Positions 35,629-44,475 of a DNA stretch of 64,000 nt are shown piece by piece. This DNA comes from Luteimonas panaciterrae. Its GTDB lineage: Bacteria > Pseudomonadota > Gammaproteobacteria > Xanthomonadales > Xanthomonadaceae. Each line of letters begins with the position of its first letter. Within the stretch, counting starts at the first letter, position 1. The notes beneath the pieces were generated by a model, which did not search any database, had not been told where the DNA came from, and was given only the letters and a program-made list of their open reading frames with translations. The translations under genes and the position numbers were made by a program. Location: positions 62,001-126,000 of the forward strand of contig NZ_JAJAVH010000015.1 in NCBI RefSeq assembly GCF_020511115.1, written 5' to 3'.

Positions 35629-36144
35629 TTAGCTCGGCAAGCTCAGTCGCAGCTTGCGCAGCAAACGCGCCAGTTCGGTGCGTTCGCTTCCACTCAATAT
35701 CTCCACGACCTGCCGGGCTTGCTCGAAACGGATGGCGATCACCTTGTCGATCAGCTTCAGTCCCTTGGTGGTGAGAGCGGCGGCCAGCGAGCGGCGGTCA
35801 CCATGGACGGCATTGCGTGAAATCAGGTCGCGACGTTCCAGACGGTTCAGGCATGCAGTCATTGCTCCGGAAGTCAGCAACACCGACTTCCGCAACGCCG
35901 TCGGTGTCAGCTGATAGGGCGCACCGGAGCGACGCAACGTCGCCAGCACGTCGAGGTCGGTATAGCTGATACTGGTTCCCCGCAGGCATTCATTCGCGGC
36001 GGTTTCCAACAAGCGTCCCAGGTGCAGGATGCGTCCGACCACCGACATCGCCGAAGCATCCAGATCCGGGCGCTCGTGTCGCCAATCGTCCAGCAACCGA
36101 TCGATGAGATCCGGAGATATATTTTCGCGTTGCTTTTTTGCCAT
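35629..36144 (-). CDS. MarR-family transcriptional regulator
   Basis: 171-aa winged-helix repressor: SYTDLDVLATLRRSG, TPTALRKSVLLTSGAMTACLNRLERRDLI and HGDRRSLAAALTTKG (wing). ATG 36144 (MAKKQRENISPDL) is preferred; the upstream in-frame extension is not conserved-looking. A Cys is present near residue 47 (NECLRG), but whether it senses peroxide as in OhrR cannot be told. A near-perfect dyad lies 25 nt upstream of the start, consistent with autorepression. It lies in a cluster with two Ohr genes. Confidence 0.92.
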   Translation of the reverse strand: MAKKQRENISPDLIDRLLDDWRHERPDLDASAMSVVGRILHLGRLLETAANECLRGTSISYTDLDVLATLRRSGAPYQLTPTALRKSVLLTSGAMTACLNRLERRDLISRNAVHGDRRSLAAALTTKGLKLIDKVIAIRFEQARQVVEILSGSERTELARLLRKLRLSLPS

Positions 36145-36168
36145 GGTCAAAGTATATCCACGGCAAGT

Positions 36169-36184
36169 ATCTTGACGTGAAGAT
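36169..36184. promoter_or_regulatory. MarR-type operator candidate
   Basis: ATCTTGACGTGAAGAT is a 16-bp dyad with a single mismatched base pair, resembling the ATCTT-N6-AAGAT operators of MarR proteins. It lies just upstream of the MarR gene and 49 nt from the end of the thioredoxin gene. Confidence 0.55.
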
Positions 36185-36233
36185 TCTGGCGAATGCTCTC
36201 GCATCGGCATCATCGCAGTGTTTCGCGGCCTGT

Positions 36234-36791
36234 TTAGCCATCTTGGGCGCCAGCATTCAGCAGCTCCCGGATCTTTGCCTCGGTCGTGGCGTACTCGCCC
36301 TCACCGAAATGCTGGTAGACGATGCGACCTTCCTGGTTGATCAGATACAGCGCCGGCCAATACCGATTGCCGTAGGCATTCCAGGTCGCATAGGCATTGT
36401 CCTGTGCCACCGGGTAGGTGATGTCGAAGCGCTGCACCGCAGCGCGCAGGTTGTCCAGCTTCTTCTCATAGCCGTACTCGGGCGTGTGCACGCCGATCAC
36501 CACAAGACCTTGGTCGCGATACTTGGCGTGCCATGCCTTGACGTAGGGCATGACGTGCACGCAGTTGATACAGGAGTAGGTCCAGAACTCCACGAGAACC
36601 ACTTTCCCGCGCAGCTGGCTCAAGGTTTGTGGAGGGCCATTGAGCCAATGGCCGATGCCTGTGAATTCGGGTGCGATCGGCGCTCGCGATGCATGGTCGG
36701 TCTGAGTCTGGTTGGCCTGGACATTCGGCGAACAGGCGGCGGTGATCATGCAGGCGGCCAGCAGGGGGATGAGGGGGGCAGTCTTGTTCAT
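36234..36791 (-). CDS. Thioredoxin-like (TlpA/DipZ C-terminal type) lipoprotein
   Basis: 185-aa exported thioredoxin-fold protein. It has a lipobox near residue 20 (MITAACS) and the active site FWTYSCINCVHVMPYVKAW (CINC), typical of the DipZ/TlpA redoxin family. ATG 36791 was chosen because it gives the signal peptide and directly follows the CcdA-like gene by 2 nt. Together they equal a split DipZ, passing reductant across the membrane to periplasmic thiols. Confidence 0.92.
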   Translation of the reverse strand: MNKTAPLIPLLAACMITAACSPNVQANQTQTDHASRAPIAPEFTGIGHWLNGPPQTLSQLRGKVVLVEFWTYSCINCVHVMPYVKAWHAKYRDQGLVVIGVHTPEYGYEKKLDNLRAAVQRFDITYPVAQDNAYATWNAYGNRYWPALYLINQEGRIVYQHFGEGEYATTEAKIRELLNAGAQDG

Positions 36792-36793
36792 GG

Positions 36794-37498
36794 TCAGAAT
36801 CCTTGTGCAATGGAGGGAAGCCATCGGGTAGCCCAGGCCGAGACGAGGACGTCGTACTGCAACAGCTGCAGCACGGCAACGCCGACGGCGATGGCACCGA
36901 AGAGCCGGCGGAACAACGTGGTGTGCGCACCGAAGAGCGCGAGCCGGGATGTGACCCAGTTGCCGCCATAGGCGATCAGCAACATCGGCAATCCGGCGCC
37001 GGCGGCGTACAAACCCAGAAGTGCGGATGCCTTGGCCGGTGCTTGTGCACTGGCCGCCAACGCCAGTACCGAAGCCAGTACGGGCCCGGCGCACGGCGTC
37101 CACGCCAGTCCCAGCGAGGCGCCGATCAGCAGTGCACCCAACGCACCGGCGACGGGTGGACGGTGCGCGGTGGCGGGGATGTATTTCGCGTGCCATTGCT
37201 GCACGCGCGCGACCAGTGCATCGAAAGGCGCGGGCCAGAAACACACCAGGCCCGCAAACAGCAACACGATGATGGATATCGTGCGGATGTCGCCTTGCAG
37301 GTCGCCGGACGATGCCGATAGCGCGCCGATCAGCAATCCGCTGGCGGCGAAGGTGCCCGTGAACCCGATGATCACCAGTAGCGGACCACTGGAGCCACGG
37401 CCCGCGCTCGTGGCCAGGATGATCGGCAGGATGGGCAGGATGCAGGGAGACAGGATGGTGGCCATGCCAGCAACGATGGCCAGTGCGTACTCGATCAT
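36794..37498 (-). CDS. CcdA/DsbD-like transmembrane thiol electron carrier
   Basis: 234-aa inner-membrane protein with about six helices and the paired cysteine motifs ILSPCILPILPI and AWTPCAGPVLAS of the CcdA/DipZ family. It moves electrons from cytoplasmic thioredoxin to periplasmic partners, here presumably the thioredoxin-like lipoprotein encoded 2 nt downstream. Cytochrome c maturation is an alternative role. Confidence 0.93.
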   Translation of the reverse strand: MIEYALAIVAGMATILSPCILPILPIILATSAGRGSSGPLLVIIGFTGTFAASGLLIGALSASSGDLQGDIRTISIIVLLFAGLVCFWPAPFDALVARVQQWHAKYIPATAHRPPVAGALGALLIGASLGLAWTPCAGPVLASVLALAASAQAPAKASALLGLYAAGAGLPMLLIAYGGNWVTSRLALFGAHTTLFRRLFGAIAVGVAVLQLLQYDVLVSAWATRWLPSIAQGF

Positions 37499-37630
37499 GG
37501 GATTCGCCTAGTTGCGCGGTGGAAGCGGCATTCCACCGCGCGCATGTCGCCGGTCTTTATTCGCGAACGGCGTTTTTGTATCCGTTGTCGCGCGGATGCC
37601 GGCGCGGAGGCATGCGGTTACACGCCGGCC

Positions 37631-38047
37631 TCATGCCACCCGGATTTGCACGTCGATATTGCCGCGCGTGGCCTTCGAGTAAGGGCACGTGCGGTGGGCC
37701 TCGTCGACGAGCGCCTGTGCCTGACTGGGCTCCAGTCCTGGCAGCGATACGGTGAGTCGCGCTTGCAACTGGAACCCTTCGCCGACCATGCCGAGATCGA
37801 CCTCGGCATCGATGGCGGCCGCGGTCGGAAAGGGAATCTGCAACTTGCGCGCCGCTTTCTTCATCGCGCCTTCGAAGCAGGCAGACCAACCGGCGGCGAA
37901 CAATTGCTCCGGGTTGGTGCCGGGGCGTCCGCTTCCGGGTGGAGACAGGGCGATGTCGAGTTGCCCATCGTCGCTGCGGGCGCGTCCCTCGCGGCCGCCG
38001 ACGGTGTGGGTCTTGCCGGTGTACAGAATGGTATCGAGCGTGGTCAT
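37631..38047 (-). CDS. ohr: Ohr/OsmC family organic hydroperoxide resistance protein (second copy)
   Basis: 138-aa canonical Ohr. The redox Cys residues are in FAAGWSACFEGAM and HRTCPYSKATRGN, with the N-terminal ILYTGKTHTVGGREGRA signature. ATG 38047 is preferred over 38062 because GAGGA lies 8 nt before it. It follows cytochrome P460 by 31 nt and precedes the CcdA-like gene by 132 nt. Confidence 0.94.
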   Translation of the reverse strand: MTTLDTILYTGKTHTVGGREGRARSDDGQLDIALSPPGSGRPGTNPEQLFAAGWSACFEGAMKKAARKLQIPFPTAAAIDAEVDLGMVGEGFQLQARLTVSLPGLEPSQAQALVDEAHRTCPYSKATRGNIDVQIRVA

Positions 38048-38078
38048 TAGAATGTTCCTCATGGGTATGGCGCCGTGC

Positions 38079-38582
38079 TCATGGCGCGTAGCGGGTGAAA
38101 ACGTAGTCGCGATCCTTCACGCGGGCGGCGTGACAGGCATGGCAGGTGCGGTGTTGCGCTTCGTCCACGGGTTGGCCATCGATGAAGCGCCCGTAACCCC
38201 AGCCTCCCGTTGCGGCATAGCGCTTCGAATCCTTGACCATGACCTGCACGGTGGTGGCCGCACCAGGAATGGAAGCGGGTGCGAAATCCGGAGACTGGGT
38301 GTGTTTCCAGGCGAGCTTGACCAGCACCGTGCCGTCCGGGAAAGGACGGATGTTGTCGCGGTAGGCACGCATGGCTTTCGGATTGCCCACGACCACGCGC
38401 AATTCGTTCAACGGCGCGGCTTCCTGTGCTGGCGCGATCACCGGCCAGTTGCGATAACCATCGGGAAGCTTCACGCCGTAGATCGGAGCGGCCGGGCGTT
38501 TGTCGTGTCCTATCGCGATTCCGGTCAGGATCGCCGTGAGGCCTGTGGCAAGTGCAAGGAGAATGAGATGGATGCGCTTCAT
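38079..38582 (-). CDS. Cytochrome P460 family protein
   Basis: 167-aa periplasmic protein with an N-terminal signal or anchor helix and one c-type heme site CHACH near the C-terminus (HRTCHACHAARVKDRDYVFTRY). Segments PDGYRNWPVIAP and DGTVLVKLAWKH fit the P460 fold. Relatives oxidise hydroxylamine or detoxify NO. It forms a minus-strand run with the hydrolase upstream (22 nt) and Ohr downstream. Confidence 0.9.
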   Translation of the reverse strand: MKRIHLILLALATGLTAILTGIAIGHDKRPAAPIYGVKLPDGYRNWPVIAPAQEAAPLNELRVVVGNPKAMRAYRDNIRPFPDGTVLVKLAWKHTQSPDFAPASIPGAATTVQVMVKDSKRYAATGGWGYGRFIDGQPVDEAQHRTCHACHAARVKDRDYVFTRYAP

Positions 38583-38604
38583 CGGGGTGCGCCTGCGTCG
38601 CGTG

Positions 38605-39651
38605 TCAGAGGTGAGTGGCGTCGATCACGGCCTGGGCGAAATCCCGTGGCGCTTCCTGCGGCGGGTTGTGCCCGATGCCGCCGTGGAAGGTGCGGTGCTC
38701 GTACTTGCCGATGAACTTGCCGGCATAGGTCTCCGGCAGCGGATGCGGGGCGCCGTTGGCATCACCTTCGATGGTGATGGTGGGCACCGTGATCGCTGGC
38801 GATGCCGCCAGGCGCCGCTCCAGTTCGGCGTACTTGGGTTCGCCCTCGGCGAGGCCCAGGCGCCAGCGATAGTTGTGCACGACGATGGCGACATGGTCGG
38901 GGTTGTCGAGCGCCGCGGCACTGCGATCGAAGGTGGCGTCGTCGAAGGCCCAGCGTGGCGAGGCCAGCTGCCAGATCTGCTTGGCGAAGTCGTGCGTGTA
39001 GCGGGTGTAGCCGGCGCGGCCGCGCTCGGTGGCGAAGTAGAACTGGTACCACCATTGCAGCTCCGCCTTAGGGGGCAATGGCTTCATGCCGGCTTCCTGG
39101 CTGCCGATCAGGTAGCCGCTCACCGAGACCAGCGCCTTGACGCGCTCCGGCCACAAGGCAGCCACGATGTCGGCCGAGCGGGCGCCCCAGTCGTAGCCTG
39201 CCAGCGTGGCGCGTTTGATCTTCAACGCGTCCATCAGTGCGACGACATCCGACGCAAGCGCCGCGGGTTCGCCGTTGCGCGGCGTGTCGGCCGAGAGGAA
39301 GCGCGTACTGCCGTAACCGCGCAGATGCGGCACGATCACGCGATAGCCTTTGGCCGCCAGCAACGGCGCGACTTCGGCATAGCTGTTGATGTCGTATGGC
39401 CAGCCGTGCAGCAGGATGACGACATCGCTTCCGGCGGATCCCAGTTCCGCATAGCCGATGCTCAAGTCACCGGCCTCTACGTGTTTGTCGGCGATCAACG
39501 CGGTGTGTATTGCCGCGACCGTGGGTGACAGCGGCGCCGCGCTAGCGAGGCTGGCAAGGAACAGTTGCGTGACGAGCAGCCCGGTGGCGAGCCCGAAAGC
39601 GATACGGAGTGGACGTGCCGACGGGCGACGAGGGGTGATGTTCGATTGCAT
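38605..39651 (-). CDS. Exported alpha/beta hydrolase, epoxide-hydrolase-like
   Basis: 348-aa hydrolase with a signal peptide (LFLASLASAAP). It has the oxyanion HGWP motif (ILLHGWPYDINSY), nucleophile elbow AGYDWGARS (Asp, as in epoxide hydrolases or dehalogenases) and terminal His in GGIGHNPPQEAP. ATG 39651 was chosen for its AGGA spacing; ATG 39657 is equally possible. The substrate is unknown. Confidence 0.9.
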   Translation of the reverse strand: MQSNITPRRPSARPLRIAFGLATGLLVTQLFLASLASAAPLSPTVAAIHTALIADKHVEAGDLSIGYAELGSAGSDVVILLHGWPYDINSYAEVAPLLAAKGYRVIVPHLRGYGSTRFLSADTPRNGEPAALASDVVALMDALKIKRATLAGYDWGARSADIVAALWPERVKALVSVSGYLIGSQEAGMKPLPPKAELQWWYQFYFATERGRAGYTRYTHDFAKQIWQLASPRWAFDDATFDRSAAALDNPDHVAIVVHNYRWRLGLAEGEPKYAELERRLAASPAITVPTITIEGDANGAPHPLPETYAGKFIGKYEHRTFHGGIGHNPPQEAPRDFAQAVIDATHL

Positions 39652-39781
39652 GGACATTCTTCCTGGATGGGATGAGCGCAGCGGTCTGTGCGGTCGGAGG
39701 AGGGATGCGGGAGACAACGCGCTTGGCCGCGAGGTCTGCCGATATGCGGATTGCGTGGAACGGGCCGGAATGGGCGGCGGG

Positions 39782-40522
39782 CTAGATCACCCATCCGCCA
39801 TCGAGGGTGAGGCTGGTACCTGTCATGTAACTGGCGTCGTCGCCGGCCAGGTATGCCGCCAGTGCGGCGACTTCTTCCGGTCGGCCGACACGCTTGGCGG
39901 GACTGCGCGCGACTACCATGTCGAGGAAACCGGAAGTGATGTCGGTTTCGATGGGGCCGGGCTGGATGTTGTTGATGGTGATGCGCCGCGGTGCGAGGTC
40001 CAGGGCGAGTTCGCGCACCAGCGTGGCGACGGCCGCCTTGGTCATGGCGTAGACACTGCTGCCCACGATGCCGCCGCGCACGGCCGTGTTGCTGCCAATG
40101 GTGATGATTCGGCCGCCGTCACGCATGCGCTTCGCGGCTTCCTGGATCGCCAGGAAGACGCCGCGCACGTTGACAGCCAGCATCTGATCGAATGTTTCCA
40201 GCGGGAACTGGTCCAGCGGGCTTCCACGATAGACGCCTGCATTCACTACGGCGACCTGCAATGGACCGAAGTGATGGACGGCTTCGGCGGCCGCATTGGA
40301 AATCGCATCGGCATTGGCACTGTCGGCTTGGAGCGCGATGGCCTGGCCGCCACTGGCCTGGATCCGGGCGACGACCTCGGCGGCCTTGTCCGGGCGGGAG
40401 ACATACGTCAGCGCGACGGCGTGGCCCTCGCGAGCCAGGCGCTCGCCGATGGCGGCGCCGATGCCGCGCGAACCGCCGAAGACGAGGGCGGATGTTGCAG
40501 GGAAGGGGGGAGTGGAGTGCAT
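39782..40522 (-). CDS. Short-chain dehydrogenase/reductase
   Basis: 246-aa classical SDR: GGSRGIGAAIGERLA (cofactor loop), NAGVYRGSP, active-site YAMTK with upstream Ser (GSSVYAMTK) and C-terminal GTSLTLDGGW. Start ATG 40522 is likely; an in-frame ATG at 40561 adds 13 residues. Divergent from an exported hydrolase across a strongly dyad-rich region. Confidence 0.92.
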   Translation of the reverse strand: MHSTPPFPATSALVFGGSRGIGAAIGERLAREGHAVALTYVSRPDKAAEVVARIQASGGQAIALQADSANADAISNAAAEAVHHFGPLQVAVVNAGVYRGSPLDQFPLETFDQMLAVNVRGVFLAIQEAAKRMRDGGRIITIGSNTAVRGGIVGSSVYAMTKAAVATLVRELALDLAPRRITINNIQPGPIETDITSGFLDMVVARSPAKRVGRPEEVAALAAYLAGDDASYMTGTSLTLDGGWVI

Positions 40523-40604
40523 GGGAGTGTTCTGTGGGGGAGCCGTTGGCGAGGTGGCCATTGCATCCAGCCGGCGTATCGCCTGCGTGTCCTCAGTGCC
40601 CTGG

Positions 40605-40627
40605 ATTTGTCAGGCATTGGCACAAAT
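40605..40627. promoter_or_regulatory. Inverted repeat with LysR-like T-N11-A spacing
   Basis: ATTTGT, 11 nt, ACAAAT, located in the divergent SDR/hydrolase intergenic region. Same half-site (ATTTGT/ACAAAT) as the larger dyad at 40647-40671. Confidence 0.4.
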
Positions 40628-40646
40628 GAGGCCTCCGATACATGCC

Positions 40647-40671
40647 GATACAAATCACGAGGATTTGTATC
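40647..40671. promoter_or_regulatory. Strong operator-like dyad between SDR and hydrolase
   Basis: GATACAAATC, 5 nt, GATTTGTATC: a perfect 10-bp inverted repeat. CCGATACA is repeated twice at 10-bp spacing on the left (40635 and 40645), and related TGTATCCG and TGTACGG sequences follow on the right, so the dyad may be longer and imperfect outside the core. Confidence 0.6.
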
Positions 40672-40788
40672 CGAATGTGTACGGAAGGCTCCGGGACGCG
40701 ATCGCTTACGAAGCGCGGCGCGAGCGACAACGCGCCGATACAGCGAGGCAGTGCAATGGCGTTTCCTTAACCGCGAGGCGTCTTCCCC

Positions 40789-41601
40789 ATGTTGCGATCC
40801 ACTCTTCTGGCCTTGTTGATGACCGCACCCCTGGCCGCCACCGCCCTCGAGGCGAGCGCGCGTCATGTCGATTCCGGAAAGCCCACCGTGATCCTGGTCC
40901 ATGGCGCGTTCGCCGATGCGTCCAGCTGGGACAAGGTGGTAATGCGTTTGACCAGGCAAGGACTTCCGGTCGTCGCGGTCGACAATCCGCTGACCTCGCT
41001 GGAGGATGATGTCGCAGCCACCCGACGCGCGATCGATGCGGCACCGGGCAAGGTGGTGCTGGTGGGGCATTCGTGGGGTGGCACGGTGATCACGGCGGCC
41101 GGCGACGATCCCAAGGTCAGCGCACTCGTGTACGTGGCCGCATTCGCCCCGGATGTCGGGCAGACGTCTGCGCAGCAGGGCGAGCATTTTCCCGTCGCGC
41201 CGGGCCTGCAGCGGTTGCAGGAGCATGACGGTTATCTATCCCTGTCGCGGGAAGCGGTCGCGTCCGGCTTTGCACAGGACCTCAAGCCGGCCGTGGCGCG
41301 GCGGGTCTTCGAACATCAGTTGCCCTTGAAGGCGGCGGCGCTTTCCGAACCGGTCCGCGTTGCCGCATGGAAGTCGAAACCGAGCTGGTATGTGGTGTCC
41401 CGCGAGGACCGCATGCTGTCGCCACAGTTGCAGGCAGCCACCGCGTCGCGCATCGGCGCTCACACGCGTTCGATCGCGGCCAGTCATGTGTCGCCCTTGT
41501 CGGCGCCACGCGACGTCGCCGATGCGATCCTCGAAGCCAGCGGCCTGAAGCCGGTCGATGGCACGCCGCTGGAGAGGAGGGCGGCTGACGGCGCACCGTA
41601 G
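40789..41601 (+). CDS. Exported alpha/beta hydrolase
   Basis: 270-aa hydrolase with a signal peptide (TALEASA), oxyanion VILVHGAFADASSW and nucleophile elbow VGHSWGGTV (Ser). C-terminal ASHVSPLSAPRDVADAI supplies the His of the triad. It resembles the salicylate-esterase/chloroperoxidase-like group found in many proteobacteria. Divergent from the SDR and followed by a two-component system on the same strand. Confidence 0.9.
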   Translation: MLRSTLLALLMTAPLAATALEASARHVDSGKPTVILVHGAFADASSWDKVVMRLTRQGLPVVAVDNPLTSLEDDVAATRRAIDAAPGKVVLVGHSWGGTVITAAGDDPKVSALVYVAAFAPDVGQTSAQQGEHFPVAPGLQRLQEHDGYLSLSREAVASGFAQDLKPAVARRVFEHQLPLKAAALSEPVRVAAWKSKPSWYVVSREDRMLSPQLQAATASRIGAHTRSIAASHVSPLSAPRDVADAILEASGLKPVDGTPLERRAADGAP

Positions 41602-41690
41602 CCAGCACGCAGGCTGTGGCCGTCCAGGCGCTACTATCACCATGCACGGCCAGACACCGTCCGATCGCTACATTTTGAAGACCAGACACG

Positions 41691-42431
41691 ATGTCCCACA
41701 CAGACCACATTCTGATCGTTGATGACGATCGCGATATCCGCCAGATGGTCGGCGATTACCTGCGCCGCAATGGCCTACGGGTCAGCCTGGCCGCGGACGG
41801 GCGCGAGATGCGGGCGGCGCTGGAGACCAGCGACATCGATCTGATCGTGCTGGATATCATGATGCCGGGCGAAGACGGACTCACCCTGTGCCGCAATCTA
41901 CGCGCCGGCAAGCATCGTGCGGTGCCCGTGGTCATGTTGACGGCCCGCGACGACGAGACCGATCGCATCATCGGTCTGGAAATGGGCGCGGACGACTACG
42001 TCATCAAGCCGTTCTCCTCGCGCGAGTTGCTGGCGCGCATCAGCGCCGTGATCCGCCGCACGCGCATGCTCCCGCCGAACCTGCAGGTGAGCGAGGCCGT
42101 GCAGTTGATCGGCTTCGGCCAGTGGCGACTGGACACCACCGCACGTCACCTGCTGGACGAAAGCGGCACCGCCTATCCGCTCAGTGGCGCGGAGTTCCGC
42201 CTGCTGCGCGTCTTCATCGACCATCCGCAGCGTGTGCTGAGCCGTGACCAGTTGCTCAATCTGACCCAGGGGCGCGATGCGGAAGTGTTCGACCGTTCCA
42301 TCGATCTGTTGGTCAGCCGCTTGCGTCAGCGCCTGGGCGACGGCGCGCGCGAGCAGACCTACATCAAGACCGTGCGCAATGAAGGCTACGTGTTCTGCCA
42401 ACCGGTCGTGCTGATCGGCGAGAACGCATGA
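41691..42431 (+). CDS. OmpR-family response regulator
   Basis: 246-aa regulator. The receiver has VDDDRD acidic pocket, phospho-acceptor Asp in LIVLDIMMPGEDG, Thr in MLTARDD and Lys in VIKPFSS. The winged helix includes LSGAEFRLLRVFIDHPQRVLSRDQLL and YIKTVRNEGYVF. It overlaps the sensor kinase start (ATGA), so the pair is coupled. Confidence 0.96.
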   Translation: MSHTDHILIVDDDRDIRQMVGDYLRRNGLRVSLAADGREMRAALETSDIDLIVLDIMMPGEDGLTLCRNLRAGKHRAVPVVMLTARDDETDRIIGLEMGADDYVIKPFSSRELLARISAVIRRTRMLPPNLQVSEAVQLIGFGQWRLDTTARHLLDESGTAYPLSGAEFRLLRVFIDHPQRVLSRDQLLNLTQGRDAEVFDRSIDLLVSRLRQRLGDGAREQTYIKTVRNEGYVFCQPVVLIGENA

Positions 42432-43756
42432 GCATCAGCGAGGCCAGGCGTCGCACACGCTGGTTGCCGCGCACGCTGAGCGCGCGGCTGGCCCTGATTC
42501 TGGCGACCGGTCTGCTATTGGCGCACGCACTTTCCTTCGCGCTGTTGTTCTACGAGCGCGCCGACGCCACGCGATCGATGATGCTGACCAGCCTCGAACA
42601 GGACATCCCCTTGAGCGTGGCGCTGCTTGAACACCTGCCCCCGGCCGAACGGACACAGTGGGTCTCGCGATTGGAGCGCCGTACCTATCGTTATCTCCTG
42701 CGTCCCGCGCAACCGGGCACGCCGCTGGCCAGCGATCGCGCACGACAGGTGACGAGACTGATCGACGATGCCCTGGGCCATCGATATGCACTGCGGCCAC
42801 GCGCCGTATCGGTCTCGCCCGAGCGCTACGAAGTGGAACTGACGCTGGCCGACGGGCAACCGCTGACCATCGAAGTCACGCCGTCGCTGATGCCGATCGC
42901 GCGATGGTTGCCGTGGGTTTTGATGGCACAGGTCGTCTTGTTGCTGGCCTGCGCCTGGCTGGCCGTGCGCCTGGCCATCCGTCCGCTGGCGCGATTGGCC
43001 GCGGCCGCCGAACGTATGGATCCGGCCGGTACCGGCGATCCCTTGCCGCAGGATGGTCCCTTGGAAGTGACGAAAGCGGCGCAGGCGCTCAATGTCCTGC
43101 AGTCGCGCGTCGCCGCCCATGTATCGGAGCGCATGCAGATCCTGGCTGCGATCTCGCACGACCTGCAAACCCCGATCACGCGCATGCGCTTGCGCGTGGA
43201 ATCGATGGACGAAAGCCTCGTGCAGTCGCGCTTGCTCGAGGATGTTGATCAGGTCAGCCAGTTGGTGCGTGAGGGCGTGAACTATGCGCGCAGCGCCAAC
43301 GTCGCAATGGGGCCTGCGATGCGCCTCGACGTGCAAGCCTTCCTCGATAGTGTGGTGGGCGACTATCAGGACGTGGGTAAGGCCGTGCATGGCATCGAGG
43401 GCGATAGCGCCTCGCTGCAAACCCACCCGCAGGTCTTGCGTCGCGTCGTGCAGAATCTCATCGACAACGCCTTGGCCTACGCCGGCAGTGCGGAAGTGCG
43501 GCTGCGGGTGGATGCCCAGGGCCACGTGTGCATCGACGTGCTGGACCGCGGTCCGGGCATCCCCGAGGACCAACTGGAGGCGGTGCTGCAACCCTTCCGC
43601 CGCCTGGAGCCTTCGCGTGGCCGTTCCAGTGGCGGCACGGGATTGGGCCTGGCCATCGCGCAACAACTCACCAGTGCGCTGGGCGGCCATCTGCGGCTGG
43701 CCAATCGCGAAGGCGGCGGACTACAGGCGACGGCCGTGCTCGGGACGAAGGCGTAG
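42428..43756 (+). CDS. Sensor histidine kinase (EnvZ-like architecture)
   Basis: 442-aa inner-membrane kinase. It has two transmembrane helices (residues about 20-40 and 158-178) around a ~115-residue periplasmic domain, then HAMP and the H-box LAAISHDLQTPITRMRLRVE. The ATPase domain carries NLIDNALAYA, DRGPGIPE and GGTGLGLAIAQQL. It is the partner of the overlapping OmpR-type regulator. The signal is unknown; the neighbouring exported hydrolase and membrane gene are possible targets. Confidence 0.95.
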   Translation: MSISEARRRTRWLPRTLSARLALILATGLLLAHALSFALLFYERADATRSMMLTSLEQDIPLSVALLEHLPPAERTQWVSRLERRTYRYLLRPAQPGTPLASDRARQVTRLIDDALGHRYALRPRAVSVSPERYEVELTLADGQPLTIEVTPSLMPIARWLPWVLMAQVVLLLACAWLAVRLAIRPLARLAAAAERMDPAGTGDPLPQDGPLEVTKAAQALNVLQSRVAAHVSERMQILAAISHDLQTPITRMRLRVESMDESLVQSRLLEDVDQVSQLVREGVNYARSANVAMGPAMRLDVQAFLDSVVGDYQDVGKAVHGIEGDSASLQTHPQVLRRVVQNLIDNALAYAGSAEVRLRVDAQGHVCIDVLDRGPGIPEDQLEAVLQPFRRLEPSRGRSSGGTGLGLAIAQQLTSALGGHLRLANREGGGLQATAVLGTKA

Positions 43757-43926
43757 TGACCGGACGCACATTTGTCCGGTGGGCACTCCTTCGGGGATGA
43801 ATCGCTTTCCAGACAAGAGTAGTGTTTACAGAAGCCGCCTGGGGTGGTGCCCTTGATGTCCAAGGTCACCTAAGCGGCGGCCCGTTGTAGCGTTGGGAAA
43901 CGCCCGTCAACTTCGGAGCTTCTGCC

Positions 43927-44424
43927 ATGTTGAATATCAGTCCGTTCGGCATGTTCCACACCTTCATCGCGCTGATTGCGGTGATCTCTGGTCTCATCGC
44001 ACTGTTTCGTTATGGCGAGATCGGCACCCGCACGCGGTCCGGTGCGCTTTACGTCTGGTTGACCGTGGCCACGGCCATCACCGGTCTTTTCATCTTCCGG
44101 CACGGCGGTTTCGGCCCACCACACATACTGGCGATCCTGACGTTGCTTGTGCTGGCGATCGCCTATGCCGCCGAGCGGTACAGCGGTTCCGGTGTTGCAC
44201 GTTATCTGGCCGTGCTTGGCTACTCGCTCACGCTGTTCTTCCATCTGATCCCGGGATTGACTGAAACCGGGACACGCGTGCCGATCGGTGATCCTGCTTT
44301 TACCGGTCCGGAAGATCCGACGCTGAAGGCACTCGTCGGTGCCGGTTTTTTCGTCTACCTGGTAGGTGCGGCGGTGCAGGTGGCGCGTATTCGGCGCTCG
44401 CGCCGGTTGGCGATCTCCACCTGA
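43927..44424 (+). CDS. Hypothetical membrane protein, four helices
   Basis: 165-aa integral membrane protein with about four to five hydrophobic segments (FHTFIALIAVISGLIALF, LTVATAITGLFIF, ILAILTLLVLAIAYAAE, ARYLAVLGYSLTLFFHLIPGL). No family assigned. The ATG follows a leader 170 nt after the kinase gene, on the same strand. Convergent with the TonB receptor gene. Confidence 0.75.
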   Translation: MLNISPFGMFHTFIALIAVISGLIALFRYGEIGTRTRSGALYVWLTVATAITGLFIFRHGGFGPPHILAILTLLVLAIAYAAERYSGSGVARYLAVLGYSLTLFFHLIPGLTETGTRVPIGDPAFTGPEDPTLKALVGAGFFVYLVGAAVQVARIRRSRRLAIST

Positions 44425-44475
44425 GCCATTGGTCGCGTCTTTCCCCATGAGTAAGACCGAGTAAGACGAGTCCGA

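Noticed and set aside
42515..43690. 391-aa minus-strand frame opposite the histidine kinase
   Set aside because: Shadow of a kinase with all catalytic boxes.
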